A stretch of DNA of 64,000 nt from UBA8919 sp041658185 (lineage in GTDB: Bacteria; Elusimicrobiota; UBA8919), in assembly GCA_041658185.1 (NCBI GenBank), contig JBBAAR010000008.1, positions 62,001 to 126,000 on the forward strand. The letters are read 5' to 3'. The translations under genes and the position numbers were made by a program. Positions 8,259 to 15,813 of this stretch are shown here, piece after piece. The notes under the pieces were generated by a model. The model was not told the DNA's origin and did no database searches. It was given only the letters and a program-made list of their open reading frames with translations. The stretch's first letter is position 1. Each line of letters starts with the position of its first letter.

Positions 8259-9132
8259 ATCACTTTTTGTATTTTTACTAATTTTATTTTTATCTTCCGT
8301 CGTATTCGCTGAAAAATTAGACACGAGCAAGTATTCTTTTGTTGACTGGACGGTCCCTCATATAATAGAGGAAGTAAGGGTAGAATATGTGTTTGACGGT
8401 GATACTGTAAAGACCACCGACGGTCAGACAATTCGCCTGATGGGAGTAGATACGCCGGAGATAGCGCATCCCTCTCACGGTAAGCCACACGGTGAACCGG
8501 GCGGCGAAGAGGCAAAGTCATTCGCAATAAAGCAGATTGAAGGCAAAGATATAATGTTGGTGATTGACAAGGAAAATACAAAACGCACCTACGGCAGGAT
8601 TTTAGGGCTGATATTTTATAATGATGAAAACGGCAAACAGAGATGTTTTAACTGGGAACTGATAAAAACCGGATACGGGCAGGTGCTTATTTATTCCGAC
8701 AACCGTCTATGTATAGAGGACGATTGGGACACAATGTCAACTGCATCATCCAAAAAAACTCCGAATAATTTTTATACGATTGCCGAGCAGTACTGTACGG
8801 AGGACTTAGAAGAAGAGGCGGTTGAAATATATCAGGCGGGCATCAAAAAATTCCCGTCGGAAATCGGATTTTATGAAGAACTTGCCAATCTGTATGATGT
8901 TTTAAATCTCCCCGGCTTGGAAGTTGATGCTTACCTTGCCTGCCTTGAAAAAAATCCGGATTCGGTTGACATAAGGCGGAAACTCGCGATTGCATATGAA
9001 AAAATGGTAAAAGCAGTCGGCTGGGTGGCAAAGGGCGGCTATAAGGAAAATGCAATGTCCGAGTGGAAAAAACTTTCCGGCACAAAATATGAAAAAGAAG
9101 CCCAAACGCATCTTGCTATGCTTGAAAAATAA
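8242..9132 (+). CDS. Secreted thermonuclease-like (SNase) protein with TPR tail
   Basis: A 296-residue protein with an N-terminal signal peptide (hydrophobic FVFLLILFLSSVVFA). The staphylococcal-nuclease fold covers about residues 35-150: YVFDGDTVKT supplies the first metal-binding Asp, IRLMGVDTPE the Arg, Asp and Glu of the active site, and KRTYGR the second Arg, so catalysis looks intact. Residues 170-290 are TPR-like helices. The GTG start at 8242 lies inside the PilZ gene with AGAGGA upstream, indicating coupling. Likely function: extracellular or periplasmic nucleic-acid degradation. Confidence 0.85.
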   Translation: MKYWAKSLFVFLLILFLSSVVFAEKLDTSKYSFVDWTVPHIIEEVRVEYVFDGDTVKTTDGQTIRLMGVDTPEIAHPSHGKPHGEPGGEEAKSFAIKQIEGKDIMLVIDKENTKRTYGRILGLIFYNDENGKQRCFNWELIKTGYGQVLIYSDNRLCIEDDWDTMSTASSKKTPNNFYTIAEQYCTEDLEEEAVEIYQAGIKKFPSEIGFYEELANLYDVLNLPGLEVDAYLACLEKNPDSVDIRRKLAIAYEKMVKAVGWVAKGGYKENAMSEWKKLSGTKYEKEAQTHLAMLEK

Positions 9133-9137
9133 AAATA

Positions 9138-9153
9138 TGGAACAAATGTTCCA
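9138..9153. other. Perfect short palindrome upstream of HAMP gene
   Basis: TGGAACAAATGTTCCA has 6-bp perfect arms and a four-base centre. It sits between the nuclease and HAMP genes and could be an operator or a small RNA hairpin; nothing else identifies it. Confidence 0.4.
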
Positions 9154-9199
9154 CTTCTCACTCGGTAGAATTTGTTAAAATAACGCAAAAGGAGGCAAA

Positions 9200-9628
9200 A
9201 TGGAAGAAAAAAAAGAGGTAAAATTTAAAAGAAGAAAAATTTTAATTGACAAAAAAATGCAATTGAAATATGCGTTTATGATAGGCGGCGTTTTAATAGC
9301 GATGTTACTTCTTGTGGAGTATCACACTTACCTTACTATCCAGTCAATTTTGCCCAACATTCTTTCGTCGGCAATAGGCAAACAGGTCAGGCAGATTCAT
9401 TTGTGGCTTATCGTCAACAGTTTTATTTACACCGCGCTTGTCGCCGTTGTTTCCGTCTATATTTCCCACAAAATCGCCGGTCCGGTTTTTAAGTTGAAAA
9501 AACAGTTACGGGAAATTATTGATTCCGGCGATACGAATAAAAAAATTTTTTTAAGAAAAGGCGATGAGCTAGCTGATCTTGCTGCCGTGATAAACGAACT
9601 CTTGGAAAAAATGAGCGTGAAAAAATAG
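9200..9628 (+). CDS. Stand-alone HAMP domain membrane protein
   Basis: A 142-residue protein with a basic N-terminus, a membrane helix near residues 24-45, a short external segment, a second helix near 70-92 and a HAMP module from about 90 to 140 (KIAGPVFKLKKQLREI followed by GDELADLAAVINELLEKM). No kinase, cyclase or chemoreceptor output domain follows, so it may relay or modulate signals with another protein. A strong AAAGGAGG lies just upstream. Distinct from receptor HAMP proteins only by its truncated form; there is no sign of frameshift, since the stop is followed directly by a repeat element. Confidence 0.75.
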   Translation: MEEKKEVKFKRRKILIDKKMQLKYAFMIGGVLIAMLLLVEYHTYLTIQSILPNILSSAIGKQVRQIHLWLIVNSFIYTALVAVVSVYISHKIAGPVFKLKKQLREIIDSGDTNKKIFLRKGDELADLAAVINELLEKMSVKK

Positions 9629-9795
9629 TCGCTCGGGAACAAATTTCTTTGATAATCACTCGGAAATTGTCTCGCAGAACCGCGTCCCGCCTGTGCGGGC
9701 GCTCTCACTCGCACGGCAGATAGCGTAAGCCGTGCTCCGTGAAGTTCTGCTCAACAACTTCCTCGCTCATAACATTTTACAGAAATTTTTCCCTT
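9629..9795 (+). repeat. Nested palindromic intergenic element, copy 5
   Basis: Starts immediately after the TAG of the HAMP gene with TCGCTCGGGAACAAATTTCT and returns with AGAAATTTTTCCC. Inner hairpins include CCCGCCTGTGCGGG and the GCACGGC...GCCGTGC pair. The outer arm sequence differs from copies 1-3 (GGGAAC instead of GCAAGC), yet its partner has changed to match. Confidence 0.75.
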
Positions 9796-9822
9796 GTTTA
9801 CGATTAAAAAAGGTTAAAATAA

Positions 9823-10800
9823 ATGAAAGCACTGGTTACCGGCGCAACAGGTTTTTTGGGAAGTCATCTTGTAGAGGCGTTGCTGAAAAAGGATTTTTCC
9901 GTAAAATGCCTCGTCAGAAATCCTAAAAAACTGAAATGGCTTGAAGGACTTTTCGTTGAAATTATTAGCGGCGATTGTTCCGACAAAAAATCTTTGGAAT
10001 CAGCGGTTGAAAATACCGATTATGTTTTTCACTCGGCTGGACTTGTCAGAGCAGTTTGCTCAGACGAACTTTATACAACAAATGTTGCAGGAACAAAAAA
10101 TCTTATAGAAGCAGTTTTTGAAAAAAACCCTGACATAAAAAGGTTTGTCCATATTTCATCTCAGGCGGCGTCAGGTCCGTCAGAGGACAGAGGACAGAGG
10201 ACAGAGGACAGAATTGCTAATCCGGTTTCGCATTACGGATTTTCTAAACTTTTGGGCGAATTGGAGGTTTTGAAATTCAAAGAAAAATTGCCGCTCACAA
10301 TTTTGCGCCCTCCGTCAATTTATGGCCCCCGCGATAGTGATATTTTTGTTTTTTTTGATTACGCCAAAAAGGGTTTTCTCCCGCTCCCGTCCGACGAAAA
10401 ATTCATAAATATAAGTTATGTCTCGGATATTGTGAACGGAATAATTTCATCAGCGTTGAGTGATACAGCAAAAGGCCAGACATATTTTATAGGCGACGAT
10501 AAGGTTTTTTCTTGGCGAGATTTATGCGAAGTGCTGAAAAAAACTGTAAATCCGAAAGCCCGCATAATAAAAACTCCGCACTTCGTTTTTTGGACATCAG
10601 CATTTTTTTCTGAAATTATTGCACGGTTAAAAAACAAGCCCTCACTGGTTTCCTTTGACAAACTTAATGAAATGAAACAGAAACGCTGGCTGTTTTCGTC
10701 TCAAAAAGCAAAATCCGATTTTGACTATTCAACAAAAATTTCACTTGAAGAAGGGGTAGAAATTACATATAGTTGGTATCTTAAAAACGATTGGTTATGA
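9823..10800 (+). CDS. NAD(P)-dependent epimerase/dehydratase (extended SDR)
   Basis: A 325-residue extended short-chain dehydrogenase. The N-terminal TGATGFLGSHLVEAL (residues 7-21) is the TGxxGxxG cofactor loop, VFHSAGLVR the central strand and HYGFSKLLGE contains the catalytic YxxxK; LRPPSIYGPRD follows. The substrate is probably a nucleotide sugar or hopanoid/sterol-type sugar, but this is not decidable. An insert of about 10 residues before the catalytic Tyr (EDRGQRTEDR) is encoded by a heptanucleotide tandem repeat at 10182-10212. The insert lies in a surface loop and leaves the active site intact. Confidence 0.85.
   Translation: MKALVTGATGFLGSHLVEALLKKDFSVKCLVRNPKKLKWLEGLFVEIISGDCSDKKSLESAVENTDYVFHSAGLVRAVCSDELYTTNVAGTKNLIEAVFEKNPDIKRFVHISSQAASGPSEDRGQRTEDRIANPVSHYGFSKLLGELEVLKFKEKLPLTILRPPSIYGPRDSDIFVFFDYAKKGFLPLPSDEKFINISYVSDIVNGIISSALSDTAKGQTYFIGDDKVFSWRDLCEVLKKTVNPKARIIKTPHFVFWTSAFFSEIIARLKNKPSLVSFDKLNEMKQKRWLFSSQKAKSDFDYSTKISLEEGVEITYSWYLKNDWL
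10182..10212 (+). repeat. In-frame heptanucleotide repeat (AGAGGAC)x4
   Basis: Four perfect copies of the 7-nt unit AGAGGAC inside the epimerase gene, translated as the repeating heptapeptide EDRGQRT. See the finding on heptad repeats. Confidence 0.9.
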
Positions 10801-10850
10801 ACTTCTCGTGTTCTCTACTTGTCGGGAAGACGAGAACAGTAGTATTTAGA

Positions 10851-10872
10851 AATAATAGAGACGGAGGGAATT
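10851..10872 (+). repeat. 22-bp direct repeat, left copy
   Basis: AATAATAGAGACGGAGGGAA plus TT; matches 12600-12621 at 20 of 22 bases. The pair brackets the CsgG/TPR gene and the membrane-protein gene behind it. Confidence 0.6.
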
Positions 10873-10876
10873 GGGT

Positions 10877-12172
10877 ATGCACATTAAAACAAGATTTTTA
10901 GTTTTGGTTTTTACGCTATTTCTAAATTGCCCCGTGTTTTCTAAAAACATCGCAGTAATCCCATTTCAGAATATAACCGGTGATAAAGAAAAAAACTGGA
11001 TAGGTGCGGGTTTTTCAGAGACACTGACTACTAAACTTGTTAAGGTAAGTGAAATAACCGTAATTGAAAGAGAAAATCTATCAAAGATATTAGAAGAAAT
11101 AAAGTTTCAATATACCGGCGCTGTTGACGAAAAAACCGCAGTTGAAAAAGGCAAACTGTACGGCGCCGATGTGATAGTTTTCGGCTCTTTTCAGGTTATA
11201 GGGGCTCAATTAAAAATTACCGCAAGATTTGTAGATGTCCAAACCAGAAAAATAATTGACACAGCAGAGGCAAATGGAAATATTTCCGATATTTTTAAAT
11301 TACAGGATGAGATTGCGTTTAGTTTATTGGACAGTTTGAAAATTGTCCTTGGTGAAAAAGAAAAAGAAGAAGTAAAAATAAATCCAACCGAAAACCTAAC
11401 CGCATACCAATGGTTTAGTAAAGGGTATGAAGCGGACACTTTGAAACTTTATGATAAAGCGATTGAATATTATACAAAGGCAATAGAAATAAATCCTAAA
11501 TTTGAAGATGCATACGTCAATCGTGGGGTTGCTTATGGTAATAAGGGATTATATGACGAAGCAATAGAAGATTGTACAAAGGCAATACAAATGAACCCAA
11601 AAGATGCGGGGGCATACGTCAACCGTGGGATTGTTTATAATAATAAGGGATTATATGATGAGGCAATAGAAGATTGTATAAAGGCAATACAGATAAATCC
11701 AAAACTTGCAGAGGCTTATTTCGGCCGTGGGGTTGCTTATGTTAAGAAAAGATTATATGACGAGGCAATAGAATACATTACAAAGGCAATACAGATGAAC
11801 CCAAAATTATCAGAACTTTATCACCCATACGCATACAGTTACCGTGGGATTGCTTATAACAAGAAAGGATTACCTGACGAGGCAATAGAAGATTATACAA
11901 AAGCAATACAGATAAATCCAAAATATGCAGAGGCATATGTTAACCGTGGGATTGCTTATTATGGTAAAGGTTTAGATGACGAAGCAATAGCAGATTGTAC
12001 AAAAGCAATACAGATAAATCCAAAACTTGCAGAGGCCTATGTCAATCGTGGGAATGCTTATTATAATAAAAGATTAAATAAATTATGTATTTCTGATTGG
12101 AAAAAAGCCGCAGATTTAGGAAGTGAAAAAGCGAGACAAGGTTTAAAAGAGTTTTTTAATATTGATTATTAA
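10877..12172 (+). CDS. Secreted CsgG/TolB-like protein with TPR repeats
   Basis: A 431-residue protein. Signal peptide to about residue 23, then a CsgG/FlgO-type domain (IAVIPFQNITGDKEKNWIG, then GADVIVFGSFQ) to about residue 150, then seven or so 34-residue TPR units (for example AYVNRGVAYGNKGLYDEAIE). The units are very similar at DNA level, with a 102-nt period, so they were recently copied or homogenised. The ATG at 10877 is chosen over an in-frame TTG at 10871 because GGAGGG lies 8 nt upstream. Probably periplasmic or outer-membrane associated; the partner is unknown. Confidence 0.8.
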   Translation: MHIKTRFLVLVFTLFLNCPVFSKNIAVIPFQNITGDKEKNWIGAGFSETLTTKLVKVSEITVIERENLSKILEEIKFQYTGAVDEKTAVEKGKLYGADVIVFGSFQVIGAQLKITARFVDVQTRKIIDTAEANGNISDIFKLQDEIAFSLLDSLKIVLGEKEKEEVKINPTENLTAYQWFSKGYEADTLKLYDKAIEYYTKAIEINPKFEDAYVNRGVAYGNKGLYDEAIEDCTKAIQMNPKDAGAYVNRGIVYNNKGLYDEAIEDCIKAIQINPKLAEAYFGRGVAYVKKRLYDEAIEYITKAIQMNPKLSELYHPYAYSYRGIAYNKKGLPDEAIEDYTKAIQINPKYAEAYVNRGIAYYGKGLDDEAIADCTKAIQINPKLAEAYVNRGNAYYNKRLNKLCISDWKKAADLGSEKARQGLKEFFNIDY

Positions 12173-12194
12173 ATAAAGATATTCCTTTAAAAAT

Positions 12195-12590
12195 ATGGAA
12201 TTAAACATTTTATCTTTTATTGGTTATGTGTTTGCATTATTTGGTGCTCTCTTTGGTTTAGAACATTATTCGGAAAAAGAAATTCTAAAACACATAAATG
12301 ATTTGAATCAAGAACACACTGAAATATTTGAAAAGATACGAGAAACCTATGTAATATCATATAAACTTTGGCAAAGAAGAATTATTTTTGGTGCAATTGC
12401 TTTGGGTTTATTTTTACAAATGTTTTCAAAAATGTTTCATAGTATTTATATTTGCGTTGGACTTTATGTCATATTATTAATAATTGTTTTGTTATTAATT
12501 ATTTGTGAAGTGTGGTTTAGAATTATTCGCAAAAAAGTAATAATTCATTTTGCAATAAAGCGTGCTGAAAAACTGATAAGTAAGTTATAA
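12195..12590 (+). CDS. Small membrane protein, unknown function
   Basis: Unrecognised 131-residue protein. A hydrophobic segment lies near residues 5-22, a polar helical stretch with many Glu and Lys to about residue 58, and two close hydrophobic segments near 59-105, followed by a basic tail. It starts 22 nt after the CsgG/TPR gene, within the segment bracketed by the 22-bp direct repeats. Confidence 0.55.
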   Translation: MELNILSFIGYVFALFGALFGLEHYSEKEILKHINDLNQEHTEIFEKIRETYVISYKLWQRRIIFGAIALGLFLQMFSKMFHSIYICVGLYVILLIIVLLLIICEVWFRIIRKKVIIHFAIKRAEKLISKL

Positions 12591-12599
12591 GTATGGGAG

Positions 12600-12621
12600 A
12601 ATAATAGGGACGGAGGTAATT
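12600..12621 (+). repeat. 22-bp direct repeat, right copy
   Basis: AATAATAGGGACGGAGGTAA plus TT, 20 of 22 bases identical to 10851-10872. A related word (GGGGACGGAGCTAATTAAAA) occurs at 48287-48306. Confidence 0.6.
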
Positions 12622-12625
12622 AAAA

Positions 12626-12741
12626 CGAGATTGCCACGGGCTTCGCCCTCGCAATGACAGACACGGGACTCGCAATGACAGCATTAAAAATCCTGTTAAT
12701 CCTGTCAAAAAAATTCACAATAATCATTTTCTACTTGACAA
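12626..12741 (+). repeat. Composite intergenic repeat before the first TA pair
   Basis: Contains the hairpin-forming word ATTGCCACGGGCTTCGCCCT, two CTCGCAATGACAG words, the doubled AATCCTGT word and the segment AATCATTTTCTACTTGACA that supplies the -35 box of the brnT promoter. The same composite recurs at 13343-13584 before the second toxin-antitoxin pair. Confidence 0.8.
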
Positions 12742-12763
12742 AAGCATATTTTTTTGATATACT
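12735..12763 (+). promoter_or_regulatory. Promoter of brnT, leaderless type
   Basis: -35 TTGACA (12735-12740), 17-bp spacer, -10 TATACT (12758-12763). The ATG is only six bases after the -10 box, so the mRNA should be leaderless. Confidence 0.75.
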
Positions 12764-12769
12764 ACATTT

Positions 12770-13084
12770 ATGGAAATAGTATCTGAACCGATTTTCTTTG
12801 AATGGAATAAGGGCAACATTGACAAAAACTTACGCAAACATAATGTCGCAAATAGGGAGACCGAAGAAGTTTTTGAAAATGATCCGAAATTTATTTTCAG
12901 AGATGAAAAACATTCCCAGAAAGAAGAAAGGTATGGTCTTTATGGCAAAACAAAAGCAGAGAGATTGCTCTTCGTGGTGTTCACTATCAAGAGAGACAAG
13001 GTCAGGGTGATATCAGCACGAAATATGAGCAAAAAAGAAAGGAGAGTGTATGAAGAAAAAATTAAGGGTTATCCCAAGATTTAA
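12770..13084 (+). CDS. brnT: BrnT family ribonuclease toxin
   Basis: A 104-residue type II toxin of the BrnT (RelE-fold) family. FFEWNKGNIDKNLRKHNV (residues 9-26) is the signature start, RDEKHSQKEERYGLYGKT the central strand segment, and VRVISARNMSKKERRVYE the C-terminal segment with the catalytic RxxS/A..E region. Toxin-first gene order is typical of brnTA. It overlaps the antitoxin gene by 35 nt. The mRNA appears leaderless, which is notable for a toxin whose dose must be kept low. Confidence 0.9.
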   Translation: MEIVSEPIFFEWNKGNIDKNLRKHNVANRETEEVFENDPKFIFRDEKHSQKEERYGLYGKTKAERLLFVVFTIKRDKVRVISARNMSKKERRVYEEKIKGYPKI

Positions 13085-13328
13085 GAGCGAGGACGAAGAA
13101 AGGGAGTTTTGGGCAAAGCATGATTCAACCGACTACTTTGACATAAGTAAAGCCGAACCCGTTATTTTTCCGAACCTGAAACCCACTACAGAATCTATCT
13201 CATTAAGAATGCCCGGGTATTTGTTATCAAGGATAAGAGCGATAGCAACATCCCAAGGCGTTCCGTATCAATCTTTGATTAAAATATTTCTTGCAGATAG
13301 AGTAAAACAGGAATTGCGAAGGGCTTAA
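13050..13328 (+). CDS. BrnA/CopG-type antitoxin
   Basis: A 92-residue partner of BrnT. The N-terminal part RFKSEDEEREFWAKHDSTDY matches the CopG-type antitoxins, and the C-terminal half (SLRMPGYLLSRIRAIATSQG) is a ribbon-helix-helix DNA-binding domain that should dimerise and repress the operon. The ATG at 13050 lies within brnT and has GGAGAG upstream. Confidence 0.85.
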   Translation: MKKKLRVIPRFKSEDEEREFWAKHDSTDYFDISKAEPVIFPNLKPTTESISLRMPGYLLSRIRAIATSQGVPYQSLIKIFLADRVKQELRRA

Positions 13329-13342
13329 TACAGATCGTTTTA

Positions 13343-13584
13343 TTTACACAGAGATTGCCATGGGCGGAGTTTATCCCGCACATTTTGAAAACTGGGATTG
13401 CTTCACTTCGTTCGCAATGACAAAAAGGTGCGGGGCTCACAATGACGAAATGTGCGGGATCCTCGCAATGACAGCATTAAAAATCCTGTAAATCCTGTCA
13501 AAAAAATTCTTCCACGGGCAAAACTTATTACTTCGTACTTAAAAATAGAAAAATTCACAACAATCATTTTCTACTTGACAAACA
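13343..13584 (+). repeat. Composite intergenic repeat before the second TA pair
   Basis: Repeats the elements of 12626-12741 in the same order: GATTGCC...GCAATGACA words, GCATTAAAAATCCTGTAAAT and AATCATTTTCTACTTGACAA. It carries an extra ~47-nt insertion before the promoter segment and the word GGAGTTTATCCCG (13366-13378), which also occurs at 18877 and, with one change, at 36590. It fills the 297-nt gap between brnA and the next antitoxin; no gene is seen here. Confidence 0.8.
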
Positions 13585-13603
13585 AGATAACTTATGTTAT
13601 ACT
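13575..13603 (+). promoter_or_regulatory. Promoter and operator of the RelE-type TA pair
   Basis: -35 TTGACA (13575-13580), 17-bp spacer, -10 TATACT (13598-13603). The palindrome ATAACTTATGTTAT (13587-13600) overlaps the -10 box and is a natural operator for the ribbon-helix-helix antitoxin. Unlike brnT, this message has a leader with AAGGAGG at 13614-13620. Confidence 0.75.
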
Positions 13604-13625
13604 CATATAGCAGAAGGAGGTTTTT

Positions 13626-13841
13626 ATGAAACTTATAGCGTTACGAATACCGGAGGAATTAGATTTAGCAATTGAAAAAATTGCAAGGGAAATCAATCGT
13701 GCCAAAAGTTTTATAATCCGTAAAAGTTTAGAAACCTATCTTAACGAGCATATTGATTATCAAATTGGGTTAGACCGTTTGAATGACAAAGACGATTTAA
13801 TTATCCCGGAAGAAGAAATGATAAAAAGGGTAGGAAGGTAA
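13626..13841 (+). CDS. Ribbon-helix-helix antitoxin (CopG/RelB-like)
   Basis: A 71-residue protein beginning KLIALRIPEELDLAIEKIAR, the RHH strand and first helix, then a second helix to about residue 43 and an acidic flexible tail (LNDKDDLIIPEEEM) that would wrap the toxin. Directly precedes the RelE/ParE toxin by 5 nt, the classic antitoxin-first order, with an excellent AGAAGGAGG site. Confidence 0.88.
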   Translation: MKLIALRIPEELDLAIEKIAREINRAKSFIIRKSLETYLNEHIDYQIGLDRLNDKDDLIIPEEEMIKRVGR

Positions 13842-13846
13842 TTCAA

Positions 13847-14098
13847 TTGAAAAATAAAATTTTTTATAAATCAAGTGTTGAACGAGATTTAAAAAAAATA
13901 GACCCGCAGCATCGGACAAAATTAACAACACAAATACGGGAAGAATTATCAAAGGACCCGGACAAAGGCAAGAAACTCAAAGGTGAATTCCAATCCATGA
14001 GGGCTTTGAGAATCGGTGATTACAGGGTAGTGTATATTCTAATTCCGGATGGCGTTCTTATTCTACGAATTGCCCATAGAAAAGAAGTATATCGTTAA
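13847..14098 (+). CDS. RelE/ParE family toxin
   Basis: An 83-residue RelE-fold toxin: KSSVERDLKKIDPQ (residues 7-20), the helix to KLTTQIREEL, then GEFQSMRALRIGDYRVVY with the conserved Arg-rich strand and C-terminal RIAHRKEVYR. Conserved Arg and His residues typical of mRNA-cleaving RelE members are present. The start codon is TTG at 13847, which would keep expression below that of the antitoxin. Confidence 0.9.
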   Translation: MKNKIFYKSSVERDLKKIDPQHRTKLTTQIREELSKDPDKGKKLKGEFQSMRALRIGDYRVVYILIPDGVLILRIAHRKEVYR

Positions 14099-14154
14099 GT
14101 TTTGGTTGCAGTTAACCGGACGCACAATAAAAATATAATCACAGGAGAGTTAAA

Positions 14155-15213
14155 ATGAAAAAATATAATGTTGCTGTGGTTGGGGCTACGGGTGCGGTTG
14201 GACTTGAAATGGTTAAGATGCTTGAAAAAAGGGATTTTCCCGTCGGGAATCTCGTGCTTTTTGCGTCCTCAAGGACTGCGGGGCAAAAACTGAGCTTTAA
14301 GGGAAAAGAAATTGTCGTTGAGGATATAAATAAAATTACGGATTACTCGTTACTTAAGTCGCATAGCAATGCGACCGCTACGGGATACTCGCTTGACATA
14401 GCCCTTTTTTCCGCCGGCGCCGCAATTTCAAAGGACTGGGCTCCGAGATTTGCCGAGCAGGGAATATTTGTTATTGATAATTCCTCTTATTTCAGAATGG
14501 AAAAAGATGTTCCGCTGGTCGTGCCCGAGGTAAATCCCGATACACTTTCAAAAGAAAAAAAAATTATAGCGAACCCGAACTGCTCAACCATACAGATGGT
14601 CGTTGTGTTAAAACCGCTGCATACTGCCGCTAAAATAAAAAGAATAATTGTTTCCACTTATCAGGCGGTTTCCGGCGCCGGAGGCAAGGCGCTTGACGAG
14701 TTTGAAAATCAAACAAAAGCATGGGCAAAAGGAGAAAAAATTCCGCCGGCTGTGAAACTTCCTTATCAGATTGCTTTCAATATAATTCCCCAGATTGATG
14801 TTTTTTTAGAGAACGCATACACCAAAGAAGAAATGAAAATGGTTCACGAGACCCAAAAAATTCTCGGCGATGACACTATAAAAATTTCTTCCGCCTGCGT
14901 TCGCGTTCCGGTAATGCGGGGGCATTCGGAAGCGGTCTGGATTGAGACGGAGGAAAAACTTACCCCGCAGGATGCCCGCGATATTCTCAAAAATGCCGAA
15001 GGTGTAGTCGTTATTGATGACCCCGCACAGAAAAAATATCCGATGCCCATAGATGCCGCAGGATTACAGATGACTTTTGTCGGTCGCATCCGTGAGGATA
15101 TTTCGTCGGAAAACGGGCTTGCAATGTGGATTGTGTCGGACAATCTGTTAAAAGGTGCGGCGTTAAATGCGGTTCAAATTGCAGAAGCGCTTGTGTCAAA
15201 AAACTTTTTATGA
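14155..15213 (+). CDS. asd: Aspartate-semialdehyde dehydrogenase
   Basis: NADPH-dependent enzyme of the Lys/Thr/Met/diaminopimelate pathway. The 352-residue product has the cofactor loop VVGATGAVGLEM (residues 8-19), the catalytic Cys143 in NPNCSTIQ, and the ACVRVPVMRGHSE substrate block with the catalytic His. Between ITDY and LDIALFSAG there are about 15 extra residues (SLLKSHSNATATGYS) encoded by a palindrome-bearing insert near 14347-14391; the family normally has a short turn here. AGGAGAG precedes the ATG. The stop codon directly abuts the promoter of the rplM operon. Confidence 0.95.
   Translation: MKKYNVAVVGATGAVGLEMVKMLEKRDFPVGNLVLFASSRTAGQKLSFKGKEIVVEDINKITDYSLLKSHSNATATGYSLDIALFSAGAAISKDWAPRFAEQGIFVIDNSSYFRMEKDVPLVVPEVNPDTLSKEKKIIANPNCSTIQMVVVLKPLHTAAKIKRIIVSTYQAVSGAGGKALDEFENQTKAWAKGEKIPPAVKLPYQIAFNIIPQIDVFLENAYTKEEMKMVHETQKILGDDTIKISSACVRVPVMRGHSEAVWIETEEKLTPQDARDILKNAEGVVVIDDPAQKKYPMPIDAAGLQMTFVGRIREDISSENGLAMWIVSDNLLKGAALNAVQIAEALVSKNFL
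14358..14375 (+). repeat. Palindrome inside the asd coding sequence
   Basis: GTCGCAT, a four-base loop and ATGCGAC form a perfect 7-bp hairpin in a stretch coding for residues that most Asd proteins lack. Suggests an in-frame palindromic insertion, similar in principle to Rickettsia palindromic elements. Confidence 0.6.
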
Positions 15214-15241
15214 TTGACAAAAGAGTTTTTTTTGATATAAT
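15214..15241 (+). promoter_or_regulatory. Promoter of the rplM-rpsI operon
   Basis: -35 TTGACA (15214-15219) immediately after the asd stop, 16-bp spacer, -10 TATAAT (15236-15241). Transcription should begin near 15248, at the left arm of palindromic element copy 6, giving a structured leader of about 165 nt. Confidence 0.75.
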
Positions 15242-15243
15242 AG

Positions 15244-15366
15244 CGCTCGGCAGTAAATTTTTTCAGACACGCTCAGCCGACCGCCCTGTCGGCTTCGCTC
15301 TGTTCGTCGCTCCTGAAAGCGTAGTCGCTCCTCAAGGGTCTGAATAAAATTTCTGCCGCGCTTGAA
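15244..15366 (+). repeat. Nested palindromic element, copy 6 (rplM leader)
   Basis: The outer arm GCGCTCGGCAGTAAATTTTT is matched at the far end by AAAATTTCTGCCGCGC. Inner hairpins include CCGACCGCCCTGTCGG and CGCTCCTGAAAGCG, both shared with copy 4 (16194). Here the element begins at the presumed transcription start rather than at a stop codon. Confidence 0.8.
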
Positions 15367-15411
15367 TGAAAAAGTTTAGTTAAAGTTACTGAAAAAAGGA
15401 AGGTAAAAATT

Positions 15412-15813
15412 ATGGCTGACAGAAAATGGTATTGGATTGATGCAAATGGTGAGGTTTTGGGACGGCTTTCGACGGTTGCCGTAGGTATTTTACAGGGCAA
15501 AACAAAGCCGGAATACTCGCCCAATAAGGATATCGGCGATTTTGTGCTTGTAACAAATGCTGCGAAAGTGAAAATGACCGGCAATAAATTGGAGCAGAAA
15601 TTGGATTACAGGCATTCCGGTTATCCCGGCGGCGACAAATACACGCTTTACAAGGATTTGATTCTGACTGACCCGGAAAAAATCATCAAACTTTCTATAA
15701 GCGGAATGCTGCCCAAAAACCGCCTGCGTACAAAACGCCTGAGACGTCTTAAAATCTACAAAAACGATGCAAAACAATTGGAGGCACAATGTCAAAAGAT
15801 ACAGGTAAAGTAA
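15412..15813 (+). CDS. rplM: 50S ribosomal protein L13
   Basis: A 133-residue L13 with the family blocks ANGEVLGRLSTVAVGIL (residues 10-26), GDFVLVTNAAKVKMTGNK and YRHSGYPGG, then GMLPKNRLRTKRLRRLKIY. Normal length for the family. AAGGAAGG precedes the ATG. First gene of the usual rplM-rpsI pair, overlapping rpsI by 25 nt. Confidence 0.97.
   Translation: MADRKWYWIDANGEVLGRLSTVAVGILQGKTKPEYSPNKDIGDFVLVTNAAKVKMTGNKLEQKLDYRHSGYPGGDKYTLYKDLILTDPEKIIKLSISGMLPKNRLRTKRLRRLKIYKNDAKQLEAQCQKIQVK

Noticed and set aside
9138..9153. Rho-independent terminator after the nuclease gene
   Set aside because: The 6-bp palindrome is AT-rich and has no T-run.
11500..12100. Regular ~102-nt tandem repeats, possible CRISPR-like array
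   Set aside because: The units encode 34-residue TPR motifs in one open frame, without distinct spacers. No cas genes are present.
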